Positions 31,588 to 42,847 of a stretch of DNA of 64,000 nt are shown here, piece after piece. The notes below the pieces were generated by a model. The model was given only the letters and a program-made list of their open reading frames with translations. It did not search any database and had not been told where the DNA came from. Source of the stretch: Candidatus Vallotia laricis (GTDB taxonomy: Bacteria; Pseudomonadota; Gammaproteobacteria; Burkholderiales; Burkholderiaceae); the NCBI RefSeq assembly GCF_020541325.1, contig NZ_CP047399.1, positions 372,001 through 436,000 of the forward strand, in the 5' to 3' direction. A program made the position numbers and the translations under genes. Each line of letters starts with the position of its first letter. Position 1 is the first letter of the stretch.

Positions 31588-33603
31588 TTGACTGTTATAG
31601 CAACGACGCTTAATCCCAACCTGCTACTGGTGGTCCCGCTAGCGCCCCTAGCCGGCGCGCTAATTACGGGTCTATTTAGCAAAGCTATCAGCCGCTATAA
31701 TGCGCACCGCGTGACAATCCTCGGCGTAGCGACTGCATTCGCAATCTCTGTTCTAGTATTCCTTAACGTGCTTGATCATGCTAGTTTTAATGGCACGATT
31801 TATGAGTGGGCAATACTACCAGGTATAGCACCAGGACAAGCTGATTTAAAGCTTGAAATAGGTTTTCTAGTCGACTCGCTGAGCGCATTGATGATGTGCG
31901 TGGTCACTTTTGTCTCTTTAATGGTGCATATCTATACGATCGGCTATATGGCTGAAGACCCTGGCTACCAGCGATTTTTCTCATATATCTCGCTGTTCAC
32001 ATTTGCTATGTTGATGCTTGTAATGAGCAACAATTTTCTGCAACTGTTTTTTGGGTGGGAGGCAGTTGGGCTGGTATCCTATTTACTAATTGGATTTTGG
32101 TACACTCGTCCTACTGCGCTTCACGCGAATCTAAAAGCGTTTCTTGTAAACCGTGTCGGTGATTTTGGTTTTTTACTTGGAATTGGCCTAGTCTTTGCTC
32201 ATGTTAGTTCATTAAACTATAGCGACGTATTTGCACATCGTGATGCACTGACTAGTGCGGGTACTCTGTGGGGCACGCAATGGCAGTTAATCACGGTGAC
32301 CTGCATCTGCCTATTTATTGGAGCGATGAGTAAGTCTGCACAGTTTCCGTTGCATGTATGGTTACCCGACTCAATGGAAGGTCCAACACCCATCTCCGCA
32401 TTGATTCATGCCGCCACAATGGTGACTGCAGGTATATTTATGGTGACCCGAATGTCGCCGTTGTTTGAGCTGTCAGATGCTTCTTTATCATTCATGATAG
32501 TGATTGGCTCAGTTACTACCCTTTTTATGGGATTTCTGGGCATCGTTCAAAACGATATTAAAAGAGTTATTGCGTACTCAACGCTATCTCAGCTCGGCTA
32601 TATGACTGTAGGTCTTGGTGCTTCTGCTTACTCAGTTTCGGTATTCCACTTAATGACACACGCCTTTTTTAAGGCGCTACTATTCCTGGGTGCTGGTTCA
32701 GTAATTATTGGCATACATCATAACCAGGATATGCGGAGTATGGGCGGGTTGCGAAAGTATATGCCAATCACCTGGGGAACTTCGCTAATCGGTGTACTTT
32801 CTTTAATTGGTACACCGTTTTTTTCGGGCTTCTATTCTAAAGATTCTATTATCGAGGCAGTAAAGTTATCAACCTTACCAGGTTCTGGATTTGCATATTT
32901 TGCGGTAAGTGCTAGCGTATTCGTAACTGCTTTATACTCGTTCCGGATGTTTTTTATGGTGTTTTACGGTCACGAGAACTTCCGCCGTTTGTATCATACG
33001 CCTCATAATAACCCGCATGAGTCTCCATGGATGGTTACACTACCACTAGTACTGCTTGCAATTCCATCTGTTGTAATTGGCGCAATCGCTGTCGGCCCAA
33101 TAATTTCTGGAGACTTTTTCTCGCACGGAGTTGTATTCAGTGATGTTATCTACGTTAGTGAATATCATCAAGCGCTACGTGAAGTAACCGCAGAGTTTCA
33201 TGGCTGGATATCAATGGCATTTAATTCTATTTTGAGCTTGCCAGTCTGGCTTACGCTTTCTGGTATCGTTACCGCTTGGTTCCTATATCTGAAGAAACCA
33301 GACATCCCTGTTGCGATTTATAAGCGTTTTCCAGTTATTTATAGGCTACTAGATAATAAATACTATATAGATAAAATTAACGGCATCATATTCGCTAAAG
33401 GAGCAGTAATTTTCGGCAAAATCCTTTGGAGGGGATGTGATGTCATAATCATCGATGGCTTAGTCAACGGCGTCGCGCATGCCGTGTCGAAGTTTTCTAG
33501 CGTGATTCGCCTCCTGCAAACTGGTTACATTTACCACTATGCCTTCGCTATGGTTATCGGCATGTTAGGGTTGCTAACCCTGTTCGTTACCCTGAGAAGA
33601 TAA
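31588..33603 (+). CDS. nuoL: NADH-quinone oxidoreductase subunit L
   Basis: NuoL is the distal antiporter-like proton-pumping subunit, with about 16 helices and a long lateral helix at the C-terminus. Family motifs include LFFGWEAVGLVSYLLIGFWY, MSKSAQFPLHVWLPDSMEGPTPISALIHAATMVTAG and LSQLGYMTVGLG. The start is TTG at 31588, fixed by AAGGAGA (31574-31580) seven bases upstream; no ATG nearby fits. Length 671 is normal. Confidence 0.96.
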   Translation: MTVIATTLNPNLLLVVPLAPLAGALITGLFSKAISRYNAHRVTILGVATAFAISVLVFLNVLDHASFNGTIYEWAILPGIAPGQADLKLEIGFLVDSLSALMMCVVTFVSLMVHIYTIGYMAEDPGYQRFFSYISLFTFAMLMLVMSNNFLQLFFGWEAVGLVSYLLIGFWYTRPTALHANLKAFLVNRVGDFGFLLGIGLVFAHVSSLNYSDVFAHRDALTSAGTLWGTQWQLITVTCICLFIGAMSKSAQFPLHVWLPDSMEGPTPISALIHAATMVTAGIFMVTRMSPLFELSDASLSFMIVIGSVTTLFMGFLGIVQNDIKRVIAYSTLSQLGYMTVGLGASAYSVSVFHLMTHAFFKALLFLGAGSVIIGIHHNQDMRSMGGLRKYMPITWGTSLIGVLSLIGTPFFSGFYSKDSIIEAVKLSTLPGSGFAYFAVSASVFVTALYSFRMFFMVFYGHENFRRLYHTPHNNPHESPWMVTLPLVLLAIPSVVIGAIAVGPIISGDFFSHGVVFSDVIYVSEYHQALREVTAEFHGWISMAFNSILSLPVWLTLSGIVTAWFLYLKKPDIPVAIYKRFPVIYRLLDNKYYIDKINGIIFAKGAVIFGKILWRGCDVIIIDGLVNGVAHAVSKFSSVIRLLQTGYIYHYAFAMVIGMLGLLTLFVTLRR

Positions 33604-33615
33604 CGTAAGGATAGT

Positions 33616-35118
33616 ATGCACGCTCATTTTCTAGTTTTAACTCTCGCGATCTGGATGCCAATTACATTTGGTATTGCCGTTCTTGTAGTCGGCGCGGGCA
33701 AGACACCAGGTATTGCAGGTATTGCACGCTGGACCGCGCTGATCGGATCGGTGCTTAGCTTTATTGTTACGCTGCCATTAATTATTGGCTTTAACTCAAG
33801 TACGTCTGAGCTTCAGTTTGTTGAGATCCTACCCTGGATTGCGTGTTTTAAGATTATGTACCATCTAGGTGTTGATGGGATATCAGTATGGTTTGTTGTA
33901 TTGACTGCTTTTATTACAGTTCTTGTTGTGATCTCTGGATGGGAGGCTATTACAGACCATGTAGCACAGTATATGGCTGCTTTTTTGATTCTATCAGGTT
34001 TTATGGTGGGTGTATTTTCGGCAGCCGACGGAATGTTATTGTACGTTTTCTTCGAGGCGACATTAATTCCGATGTACTTAATTATCGGAATTTGGGGTGG
34101 CAAAAACCGCGTATACGCAGCATTTAAATTTTTCCTGTATACGCTAGCCGGCTCACTGCTGATGCTAGTTGCATTGATTTACTTGCATATCCAGTCTCAA
34201 TCATTTGAGCTATCGGCCTGGCATATATTGCCACTCCGTATAGTGCCGCAAGTATTGTTGTTCGTCGCATTTTTCCTTGGATTCGCGGTAAAAGTGCCCA
34301 TGTGGCCGTTACATACGTGGTTACCAGATGCGCATGTTGAGGCACCGACTGGTGGTTCAGTTGTTCTAGCGGCGATTATGCTGAAGCTTGGCGCCTATGG
34401 TTTCATCCGCCTTTTGTTACCTATTACGCCAGATGCTAGCCGCCTGATGGCGCCAGTCATGATTACGCTCTCACTTTTTGCTCTGATTTATATCGGCTTC
34501 GTTGCATTAGTGCAGACAGATATAAAAAAGCTAGTTGCATATTCATCAATTGCGCATATGGGCTTTGTCACACTAGGTTTATTCCTATTTAGTCAGCTTA
34601 GCGTTGAGGGAGCTATCGTACAAATGCTTTCCCATAGTTTTGTATCGGGTGCGATGTTTCTTTGCATTGGTGTTTTATATGAACGTATGCATTCGCGCCA
34701 GATTACTGACTACGGTGGCGTCGTAAACACGATGCCAAAATTCGTAGTGTTTGCAACATTATTTGCCATGGCGAACTGTGCACTGCCAGGAACCTCTGGA
34801 TTCGTAGGTGAGTTTATGGTGATTCTCTCGGCTATTAAATTTAATTTTTGGATTGGATTCCTTGCGGCAATTACTTTAATTCTAGGCGCTGCGTATACCT
34901 TGTGGATGGTTAAACGTGTTTATTTCGGTGCAATCAAAAACGACCGTGTCGCGGAACTTGTTGACTTAAATGTCCGCGAGTTTTTGGTATTGACAGTACT
35001 AGCCTTGCTCGTCCTGTATATGGGTATTTTTCCAAAGCCATTTATGGATCTGATGCATGAATCAGTAATTAACCTGCTCTCTCATCTTGCGCAGTCAAAA
35101 CTGCCGGCGACGCTTTAG
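33616..35118 (+). CDS. nuoM: NADH-quinone oxidoreductase subunit M
   Basis: NuoM is the second antiporter-like pumping subunit. Signatures are LLYVFFEATLIPMYLIIGIWGG (about 137-158) with the key glutamate, FAVKVPMWPLHTWLPDAHVEAPTGGSVVLAAIMLKLGAYG, and VAYSSIAHMGFVTLGLF. Length 500 matches the family. It starts 12 bases after nuoL with an AAGGATAG site. The frame of nuoN upstream of its real start overlaps its stop codon. Confidence 0.97.
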   Translation: MHAHFLVLTLAIWMPITFGIAVLVVGAGKTPGIAGIARWTALIGSVLSFIVTLPLIIGFNSSTSELQFVEILPWIACFKIMYHLGVDGISVWFVVLTAFITVLVVISGWEAITDHVAQYMAAFLILSGFMVGVFSAADGMLLYVFFEATLIPMYLIIGIWGGKNRVYAAFKFFLYTLAGSLLMLVALIYLHIQSQSFELSAWHILPLRIVPQVLLFVAFFLGFAVKVPMWPLHTWLPDAHVEAPTGGSVVLAAIMLKLGAYGFIRLLLPITPDASRLMAPVMITLSLFALIYIGFVALVQTDIKKLVAYSSIAHMGFVTLGLFLFSQLSVEGAIVQMLSHSFVSGAMFLCIGVLYERMHSRQITDYGGVVNTMPKFVVFATLFAMANCALPGTSGFVGEFMVILSAIKFNFWIGFLAAITLILGAAYTLWMVKRVYFGAIKNDRVAELVDLNVREFLVLTVLALLVLYMGIFPKPFMDLMHESVINLLSHLAQSKLPATL

Positions 35119-35141
35119 TGGAGAAGGAGATAAACACTATT

Positions 35142-36623
35142 ATGCATAATGCTCCTTTATTGCCCGATGTATTCATAATGATAATGACTATCATTATATG
35201 GCTGAGCGATATTATTACAGGCAAGAAAGGACAGGGTTTAACTTATGTAGCTACGGTTACTTCTGCTTTAATCTCTTCGTTTTGGTATGCGGTAGTCACA
35301 ATTGATCCGTATGTATACCACTACTTTTACGATATGTATGTGGTTGATCCATTTTCGAGCTTGATGAAGTTATTTATTTCGCTCGGTTTTGCGGTTTCGC
35401 TAATTTATTCACGCCAGTATATCAAAGAGCGTAACTTATCTGGGGGTGATTTTTATCTTCTCGCACTGTTCTCTCTTCTTGGACAGTTAGTGATGGTATC
35501 AGGTAATAATTTCCTGACGTTATATTTAGGACTAGAACTTACGTCTCTATCTCTGTATGCACTTATCGCATTACGTCGCAATATGCCACAGTCAACCGAA
35601 GCAGCCATAAAGTACTGTGTACTTGGGGCACTGTCATCTGGTTTTCTATTGTATGGCATCTCAATGATATATGGAGAAACTGGCTCGTTTAACTTAAATA
35701 ATGTATCTGCTGTGATCACATCAGGTAGTGTAAATCATACCGCCCTGTTATTTGGTGTTGTTTTTATCGTTACAAGCATCTCTTTTAAAATAGGTATCGT
35801 GCCATTCCATATGTGGGTACCTGACGTTTATAGTGGTGCACCGACAGCAATAACATTACTTGTTGGTGGGATAGCAAAAGTCTCTGTCTTTGCATGGGTG
35901 TTACGATTTCTTATGGTAGGACTATTACCACTAGCGGTAGACTGGCAAATGATGTTGGCTATTCTAGCCGCACTATCACTAATAGTAGGTAACATTGCCG
36001 GCATCGTTCAGCATAATGTAAAGCGGATGCTTGCTTATTCAGCCATCTCAAATATGGGCTTCCTAATGCTGGGGCTAATCTCCGGTGTTATTGACGGAAA
36101 AGCAAGCAATATAGTGAATTCATATGGATCTGCAGTTTTTTATAGCATTACGTATATGCTGCCTACGCTAGGCGCATTCGGCGTAATAATACTTTTAGCG
36201 CGCTATAATTTTGAAGCCGATACACTAGATGATTTTAAAGGCTTAAATAAGCGCAGTCGACTTTTTGCGTTTGTAATGTTAAGTATAATGCTCTCGTTAG
36301 CTGGTATTCCCCCAGCAGTCGGTTTCTATGCAAAATTTGCAGTACTTCAAGCTGCTATAAATGCAAACTTGACGTGGCTAGCAGTGCTTGCGGTTATTGC
36401 GTCCTTATCTGGGGCATTCTACTATCTTCGCATTATTAAGCTGATGTATTTTAATGAGCCAGTTGATAAAACACCAATTGTTTCATATGTTGCCAGTCGC
36501 GTAATACTCATCTGTAATGGTTTCATAGTATTATTACTAGGCGTATTTCCTGGACCGCTAATGTCGAGTTGTTTGTGGGCAGTACGTCAGACATTATCAT
36601 TTAATGGTAGTTCTTGCGGATAA
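35142..36623 (+). CDS. nuoN: NADH-quinone oxidoreductase subunit N
   Basis: NuoN is the third antiporter-like pumping subunit. YLGLELTSLSLYALIAL and KIGIVPFHMWVPDVYSGAPTAITLLVGGIAKV carry the conserved Glu and Lys residues; LAYSAISNMGFLMLGL is the repeat-domain motif. I start at the ATG at 35142 preceded by GAGAAGGAGA; the open frame also allows a GTG at 35118 that overlaps the nuoM stop. Length 493 is normal. The operon ends here: the DUF2818 gene I expect between nuoN and the NUDIX gene in relatives is missing, and a C8 run (36627-36634) follows. Confidence 0.96.
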   Translation: MHNAPLLPDVFIMIMTIIIWLSDIITGKKGQGLTYVATVTSALISSFWYAVVTIDPYVYHYFYDMYVVDPFSSLMKLFISLGFAVSLIYSRQYIKERNLSGGDFYLLALFSLLGQLVMVSGNNFLTLYLGLELTSLSLYALIALRRNMPQSTEAAIKYCVLGALSSGFLLYGISMIYGETGSFNLNNVSAVITSGSVNHTALLFGVVFIVTSISFKIGIVPFHMWVPDVYSGAPTAITLLVGGIAKVSVFAWVLRFLMVGLLPLAVDWQMMLAILAALSLIVGNIAGIVQHNVKRMLAYSAISNMGFLMLGLISGVIDGKASNIVNSYGSAVFYSITYMLPTLGAFGVIILLARYNFEADTLDDFKGLNKRSRLFAFVMLSIMLSLAGIPPAVGFYAKFAVLQAAINANLTWLAVLAVIASLSGAFYYLRIIKLMYFNEPVDKTPIVSYVASRVILICNGFIVLLLGVFPGPLMSSCLWAVRQTLSFNGSSCG

Positions 36624-36809
36624 TTACCCCCCCCTTACTAGAGTAGATTCTCTCTGTAGGCTAGTAGGGGTAACTGGTGTCTATATACAAGTAGTGGCTT
36701 AGATTATAGTTACGTTAATTTTATTGCTTATCTTTGTATATTGCAGATTATTTTAGTATGTGTTATCAAACAAAGCATATTGGACTAGGTGCTTTTTAAA
36801 GAAATATAT

Positions 36810-37424
36810 ATGCAGTACACTAAGACTGACGATGCTCATTTGAACGAGATTTATCTCGATGGACAAACTTTATATGAAAGCAATTTCCTAGCCCTTAAGC
36901 AGGATATTGTACGGTTACCAGATGGTAAGACGGCTACGCGTGAGTTTATTAAACATTCTGGTACTGTAATGATAGTACCAATATTACATGATGGTCGTGT
37001 GTTAATGGAGCGCCAGTATCGTTACCCGCTTAGCTGTGTAATGATTGAGTTTCCAGCGGGAAAACTAAATTATCAAGAGGGGTCGCGCGAATGCGCACAA
37101 CGTGAACTATACGAAGAGACTGGCTATCATTCGAATGAGTTTATTTACTTGACTCGCATCCACCCAGTTATTTCATATTCAACTGAATATATTGACTTAT
37201 ATTTAGCGCGCAATCTTACACCCGGGGAACCTCGACCAGATGATGGTGAATTTCTAGAGATAATTAGCGTAGAACTCGTACAGCTGTACGAGTGGATTAG
37301 ATCCGGTAAAGTTAGCGATGTTAAGACAATTATCGGTGCATTTTGGCTGGAGAAAATCCTAGCAGGCATATGGCCTGAAGATTCTACACCAACTGAATAC
37401 CCTAGAAGAAAATCAGATCACTAA
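36810..37424 (+). CDS. NUDIX hydrolase, ADP-ribose pyrophosphatase type
   Basis: The Nudix box GX5EX7REUXEEXGU is intact as GKLNYQE-GSRECAQ-RELYEETGY at about residues 84-106. Sequence around it (DGRVLMERQYRYPL before, HPVISYSTEYIDLYLAR after) is typical of the ADP-ribose pyrophosphatase group, which cleaves ADP-ribose to AMP and ribose 5-phosphate. I prefer the ATG at 36810 (204 residues); a GTG at 36789 would add seven residues. It sits downstream of nuoN as in relatives, and marks the left edge of the AT-rich block. Confidence 0.9.
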   Translation: MQYTKTDDAHLNEIYLDGQTLYESNFLALKQDIVRLPDGKTATREFIKHSGTVMIVPILHDGRVLMERQYRYPLSCVMIEFPAGKLNYQEGSRECAQRELYEETGYHSNEFIYLTRIHPVISYSTEYIDLYLARNLTPGEPRPDDGEFLEIISVELVQLYEWIRSGKVSDVKTIIGAFWLEKILAGIWPEDSTPTEYPRRKSDH

Positions 37425-38527
37425 ATTCGGAAGAATCTTAAATTCGTTAGTTGCAAAATACGATAAGCGATAAAAATACTAATTTTTAATATCTCTGAGT
37501 AGATCGACATAGAATAATAGTAAATTTTATTACTCGATAGAGTTATTTAGTGTAGTATATAAAGAAAATTCTAAGTACATACTTTCATAAAAACTATAAC
37601 TCATATTATCTGCTTAGGGAACGTAGTTCGCTCATAGGTAAATATTTTTTTATAGGATAACTATCCCTTAGCATAGTATTTATATACTTAATTCTAGTAG
37701 TTTTATATAAAAATTTCTTTTTAGATATTTTTATTACGCGATTATATCTATCAAACTTTGATTGAATAGTGTTGTATTTTATAATTTCTTTTGCAGTATA
37801 TACCAAAAAAGTATGTTTGTTTAAAAACAAAATAGAGTTTTACTCATAGTATAGTAGCTATACTATACTAGTATAGTATTTTAGATGTAAAATTAACCTA
37901 AATTCTAACTAAAAATTTTGCTATAATACATTTTATGTAATTTAAAAAATTCAATCAATAGCTCGAATAGATCTAGTTTTCTAGACATTTTTACAGATAT
38001 TAAGTTTAAACTGATTTTTACGATCCAGAAAAATATAAACCTTAAAGTTATTGATTATTTAATAAATAGAGAGAAAAAATATACGCCGTGGAAGTTAGCG
38101 TACATATTTTAGCTCTTAATTAATATATAAATATTGATAATAATAATATATTGTCCGAGATTAATAATAGTATTATCTATACCTAGATTATAAAAAAATT
38201 AAGAATACTTAATAAATCTATTAGTAATTAATATTAGAATTCTTTGTTATCTAGATAACATAATTATTAGTATTTAATAGATATATTAAATATAGGGTGT
38301 TATATTTCAAATAATCTATCAAGAAGTATAAGAACTTTCTAAAAATTACTGAATATTAAAGATAATATAGGCTCGTTAAGCTGACGCTGTAATCTTTGAG
38401 TTCTTTGCATTTTTTAGGATTACTGATAGCACTTAGATTAAACGCAAGAATACTCTAGAGTATATCTTAACTTTAAATGTTAAGTAATAAATTCAGACAG
38501 TATATAATGAGTAGCTAGAGCGCAGTA
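37425..38527. other. 1.1-kb very AT-rich geneless block
   Basis: This stretch is far richer in A and T than the rest of the window, with many TAA and TAG triplets in all frames and no coding signal. A palindrome cluster based on TATACTA lies at 37846-37879. It separates the nuo/NUDIX plus-strand segment from the minus-strand DUF2863-acnA-mdh segment, so gene direction changes across it. Confidence 0.7.
37846..37879. repeat. nested TATACTA palindromes
   Basis: ATAGTATAG (37846-37854) pairs with CTATACTAT (37858-37866), and overlapping it a 20-base exact palindrome (37860-37879, centred on CTAG) repeats the same core. Only one arm can pair at a time. In DNA of this AT content some palindromes arise by chance, but the tight clustering of one core is notable. 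Confidence 0.55.
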
Positions 38528-39745
38528 TTAGTGAAAGTGGGGTTGCGTTTCTTTGGCATCCTCTGGCATTTCTGCATGTACGATCTCGCCAAGTGGATCA
38601 GCATATAGTGGTACACCACAATCGTCACAGTATTCTTGCGCGAATCGTGCTGCGTGACAGCGGATATCAGTAATACCAATATCCTTAAGCAGTCCAATAA
38701 TCTTATTAAGAATTCCGTCTGCCGGATCTTCAATAAACAGCACTTCGTTATCTGAATCGAATTCGCTATTTTCACGGCCATATAGAGGCCATACCACACC
38801 ATAAATTACATCATTGCTACCTCGCCGGGTAAAAGCAATGCGATATTCATCTACGCGCCGCTCCCCAAAACCCGCAACAACCGCACGTAGTTTATCTGGT
38901 TTGGCAATAATCGTGTCTTCAAGATACCTAACTGCACTACGTATAGTATGTGGACGAATTTGCTCATCTGCGTGTCGGCAAGCCGAGTAATATGCATCTG
39001 GTAGTAAACAGTCGAATTCGCAGCCAGGCAGAACATTCGGTAGATTTTCCTTACCCTGTGCGCGCCATTTTTCTAAGCATTGTCCGCGCTTAACCCGAAC
39101 ACCGTTCTCTTCTTCCTGCCAGCGAAATAATGGTTCGCCGGCCGGTGCAGCAACTACGGATATCAGAAATCTAGGATCAGCAAGGATTGGTGGCGTTTCC
39201 TGTAAATCATTAAGATTTAGCTTAATTGCACCCCCAAAGAGTGCGGCTTGGCCAAGCTTTTGAGCAAGCTGGAATGTCTCAACATGATGGCGCGGTAATT
39301 GATCGATACTATATAGATATGGCGCTAAAGCAGTGCGGGCTCGAACTGCAAAAATATGCGCTTGCAACTGCGTATGCAGCGCATCAGCGACATCGCTTTT
39401 TAGCGGGCCAGATGGGATCATATAACGCGTCCAAGTTAGTACTGGCGCCGCAATTAAGAGCATGTTGTATGACTGGCCATCGCGCTCTACGTAGGCTGAT
39501 TCGCTATGAGTCTCAGCTAGATCAGCAAGGGTACTATAAACATCCGCATGTTCTTTTTGCAAATGCTCTAAAGCAATATCTAGTGTTGTCTGGTTTCTAT
39601 TACGAATCAATTTTTCGATTAGCGCATCGAGCTTTGCTTCCCAGAATCTATCTTCAATACGGCTTCCAGATGAAAAAAGTGCGAGTGACAAACCTATAAG
39701 CCTGTCGGCATCGGGTGAGAGACGTTTAGCGATACGCGAGCGCAT
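38528..39745 (-). CDS. DUF2863 family protein
   Basis: I recognise this as the DUF2863 family, known from Burkholderiales and without an assigned function. The N-terminus MRSRIAKRLSPDADRL, the internal YLYSIDQLPRHHVETF and RRGSNDVIYGVVWPLYGREN segments, and the C-terminal CDDCGVPLYADPLGEIVHAE match members I remember. The CDDC pair in the tail could bind a metal. Length 405 is full. There is no signal peptide or membrane helix. Its retention in a strongly reduced genome suggests a real role. It ends right at the AT-rich block and lies 336 bases downstream of acnA on the same strand. Confidence 0.85.
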   Translation of the reverse strand: MRSRIAKRLSPDADRLIGLSLALFSSGSRIEDRFWEAKLDALIEKLIRNRNQTTLDIALEHLQKEHADVYSTLADLAETHSESAYVERDGQSYNMLLIAAPVLTWTRYMIPSGPLKSDVADALHTQLQAHIFAVRARTALAPYLYSIDQLPRHHVETFQLAQKLGQAALFGGAIKLNLNDLQETPPILADPRFLISVVAAPAGEPLFRWQEEENGVRVKRGQCLEKWRAQGKENLPNVLPGCEFDCLLPDAYYSACRHADEQIRPHTIRSAVRYLEDTIIAKPDKLRAVVAGFGERRVDEYRIAFTRRGSNDVIYGVVWPLYGRENSEFDSDNEVLFIEDPADGILNKIIGLLKDIGITDIRCHAARFAQEYCDDCGVPLYADPLGEIVHAEMPEDAKETQPHFH

Positions 39746-40081
39746 GATGTGTCAATTGAAATGCAAAAACTTCTGAATTATAGTCTGGATCTAATTCCAC
39801 AGTATATTTTCTGTATTTAGTTAAGGTAAATCTTGTTTAGCGTTATATTTGTTAACGTAGTTATTTTAGAGTTTGAAGCGGATATAATATCTTTCACTAA
39901 CATAAACTTCTGTTGGCTAATAGCACGCAACTAAAAACTGTTTGAGCTAAGTAACTAGTAGATAAGCATAGGTACATACTATATGTTGCTAACTCGAAGA
40001 GTCTGACGCCGTTAAACTGCATTTTAATTAAATGTTAATATAATCTTTGAGATACAGACGTGTCAGACATCCTCATTTATG
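39746..40081. other. spacer between acnA and the DUF2863 gene
   Basis: About 340 AT-rich bases with no open frame of note and no clear terminator. A promoter for the minus-strand DUF2863 gene should lie near 39750-39850, but I could not pick one out. Confidence 0.5.
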
Positions 40082-42847
40082 TTATATCTTTTCGGCAGAG
40101 TCTAGAATTTTATCTAGGCTAGCTGGTGTTGTACTTTCTAATAACTGTCGTAATACGAATGGCAGAATGCCTCCATTTTTATAGTAGACGACTTCAATCG
40201 GTGTGTCGATACGCAGTAGCACTGGTACTCTTTTTAAGCCCACCTCATCTCTGATAACTAGCGTAACTTCCTGTTGCGGTTTTAAATCTGCTGTTAAACA
40301 ATCAATGTCGTAGCTTTCCTTACCAGTAATACCAAGAGATAGAACGCTATCCATATTCTTAAACTGTAACGGCAGGATGCCCATACCTACCAAGTTTGAA
40401 CGATGGATACGCTCAAAGCTGCGAGCTACGACCGCTCTTACACCGAGTAGATGAGTACCTTTAGCCGCCCAGTCACGCGATGAGCCAGTTCCGTACTCTT
40501 CGCCAGCAAATACAATAGTTGGTATGCCCTTGACAATATATTTCATCGCGGCATCATAAATCGACATCTGTTCACCGCTTGGTTGATGAATAGTTAAGCC
40601 GCCCTCTACCTGAGCGCCGTTAGGCTTAGTCGGAATTATTAGATTCTTGATCCGCACATTAGCAAATGTGCCGCGCATCATCACATCGTGGTTGCCACGT
40701 CGTGAGCCGTAGCTATTAAAGTCAGACTTTTGCACACCATTTTCTTTTAACCATCGTCCAGCCGGAGATTCTTCCTGGATTAATCCAGCTGGACTAATAT
40801 GATCTGTTGTCACTGAGTCTCCAAAAATGCCCAGTGCCCGAGCGTTTTTAATTGATCCAATTAACTGAATAGACGGCCGCATCGAAAAATGCTTGCCGAA
40901 AAACGGCGGCTCGGCAATATAAGTAGACTTCGGCCAGTTATAGACCTGGCCCTCATCGCCCTGGATGAGGCTCCATAAGTCATCTTTTTGTGTCAACTGA
41001 GAGTAGTTTCTTATGAACTTATTCGCGTCTAACGCGTATTTTAGAAGCTTACTGATCTCCTCGCTAGACGGCCAAATATCACCAAGGTAGATATTTCGAC
41101 CATCTTTCCCCTTTCCAACCGGCTCAATCATTAGGTTTCGTGTGATTGAACCAGCAATAGCATAAGCAACTACTAGCGGCGGTGAGGCGAGGAAATTTGC
41201 TCGGATATTTGGATGTATTCGTGCTTCGAAGTTACGATTACCGGATAAAATTGCAGTTGCAACTATATCATAATTAATAATTGCATTGTTAAGTGACGTA
41301 GTTAGATCACCCGCATTTCCAATACAAGTCGTACAGCCATATGCTGCGACCGTAAAGCCAAGCTTCTCCAGGTATGGCAGCAAGCCAGTATCACTCAGAT
41401 ATTCTGTAACAATCCGAGATCCAGGTGCGAGCGATGTTTTGATGTGTGGGGCTACCATAAGCCCCGCATCAACAGCTGCTTTTGCGAGTAGACCGGCGGC
41501 AATTAGCAGACTTGGGTTCGATGTATTCGTGCATGAAGTAATCGCAGCGATAAGTACGTCACCATTCTTTAACTCGATTCCATCAACGGTCTTGTATATT
41601 TTACTTAGGTCATCAGCTTTCTTTGAAAAACCATTTTGTGCGATAGGCAATGAAAATAATTCAGTGAATACGCTCTTCACATTACCGATTTCAATCCGGT
41701 CCTGCGGACGTTTTGGGCCAGCAATCGACGGTGCGAAGGTTCTCAAGTCTAACGTTAGCGTTTTCGTATAGTCAATTTCCCCTCTGCCTGGAGTACCGTA
41801 TAAACCCTGTGCTCTGAAATATTTTTGCAGCGCAACTATTTCTTCTTTTGTCCGGCCAGTACCCTTAAAATAATCAACTGTCTTATCATCAACCGAGAAG
41901 AAACCCATAGTTGCACCATACTCTGGTGCCATATTCGCAATCGTAGCACGGTCTGGCAGTGTTAGAGATGAAGTACCTTCTCCAAAGAATTCGACGAACT
42001 TACCAACTACTTTCTCTTTACGTAACATCTCGGTAATTGTTAGAACTAGGTCCGTCGCAGTAACGCCTGCGCGCAGCTGGCCTTTAAGTTCAATGCCAAT
42101 TACATCAGGTGTCAGGAAATATACTGGCTGACCGAGCATACCTGCCTCAGCCTCGATACCACCTACGCCCCAACCGACCACACCAATGCCGTTAATCATC
42201 GTTGTATGGCTGTCAGTACCTACAAGTGTATCGGGGTAATATAGTAGATTACCGTCTACGTTCTTTTTATGTACGCCGCGCGCTAGGTATTCTAAGTTTA
42301 CCTGATGTACGATGCCAACGCCCGGTGGTATGACCCTAAATGTATTAAATGCCTGCGTACCCCACTTCATAAACTGGTAGCGCTCTTTATTTCGCTCGAA
42401 CTCTAGCCTCATGTTTAGGTCTAAAGCATCTTTCTGTCGAAAATAATCTATCTGTACTGAATGGTCTATAACTAGGTCGACTGGCACTAAAGGCTCGATA
42501 CATTTCGGGTTTTTACCAGCACGCTGTGCGACGCTGCGCATTGCCGCGATATCTGCCAGAAGAGGTACCCCAGTGAAGTCTTGTAATACGACGCGTGATA
42601 CGACAAATGGAATCTCATTAACGCGTACAGAATTTGGTTGCCACATCGCTAACTGTTCAATATGCTCTTCATTTATCTTTTTCCCATCGTAATTACGTAG
42701 TACAGATTCGAGAACAATACGAATTGATACAGGCAATCGGTCAATATGAATATTGAGGGCTTTTCCAAGCTGTGGCAATGAGTAGTATTTACCCTTACCT
42801 GAGCCGCTATCGAATGCTTTAAGCGTTTCATAAAGATTATGAATCAT
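40082..42847 (-). CDS. acnA: aconitate hydratase A
   Basis: AcnA interconverts citrate and isocitrate using a 4Fe-4S cluster. Cluster ligands are the cysteine in [11 protein letters not shown] (about residue 450) and the pair in [10 protein letters not shown] (about 516-519). [30 protein letters not shown] near 215-245 and the swivel-domain [15 protein letters not shown] and [19 protein letters not shown] near the end are family landmarks. Length 921 is slightly above the usual 890-905. TCAAGGAAATATT on the reverse strand gives a ribosome binding site. It is the only aconitase in the window and pairs functionally with GltA and Mdh. Confidence 0.97.
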   Translation of the reverse strand: MIHNLYETLKAFDSGSGKGKYYSLPQLGKALNIHIDRLPVSIRIVLESVLRNYDGKKINEEHIEQLAMWQPNSVRVNEIPFVVSRVVLQDFTGVPLLADIAAMRSVAQRAGKNPKCIEPLVPVDLVIDHSVQIDYFRQKDALDLNMRLEFERNKERYQFMKWGTQAFNTFRVIPPGVGIVHQVNLEYLARGVHKKNVDGNLLYYPDTLVGTDSHTTMINGIGVVGWGVGGIEAEAGMLGQPVYFLTPDVIGIELKGQLRAGVTATDLVLTITEMLRKEKVVGKFVEFFGEGTSSLTLPDRATIANMAPEYGATMGFFSVDDKTVDYFKGTGRTKEEIVALQKYFRAQGLYGTPGRGEIDYTKTLTLDLRTFAPSIAGPKRPQDRIEIGNVKSVFTELFSLPIAQNGFSKKADDLSKIYKTVDGIELKNGDVLIAAITSCTNTSNPSLLIAAGLLAKAAVDAGLMVAPHIKTSLAPGSRIVTEYLSDTGLLPYLEKLGFTVAAYGCTTCIGNAGDLTTSLNNAIINYDIVATAILSGNRNFEARIHPNIRANFLASPPLVVAYAIAGSITRNLMIEPVGKGKDGRNIYLGDIWPSSEEISKLLKYALDANKFIRNYSQLTQKDDLWSLIQGDEGQVYNWPKSTYIAEPPFFGKHFSMRPSIQLIGSIKNARALGIFGDSVTTDHISPAGLIQEESPAGRWLKENGVQKSDFNSYGSRRGNHDVMMRGTFANVRIKNLIIPTKPNGAQVEGGLTIHQPSGEQMSIYDAAMKYIVKGIPTIVFAGEEYGTGSSRDWAAKGTHLLGVRAVVARSFERIHRSNLVGMGILPLQFKNMDSVLSLGITGKESYDIDCLTADLKPQQEVTLVIRDEVGLKRVPVLLRIDTPIEVVYYKNGGILPFVLRQLLESTTPASLDKILDSAEKI

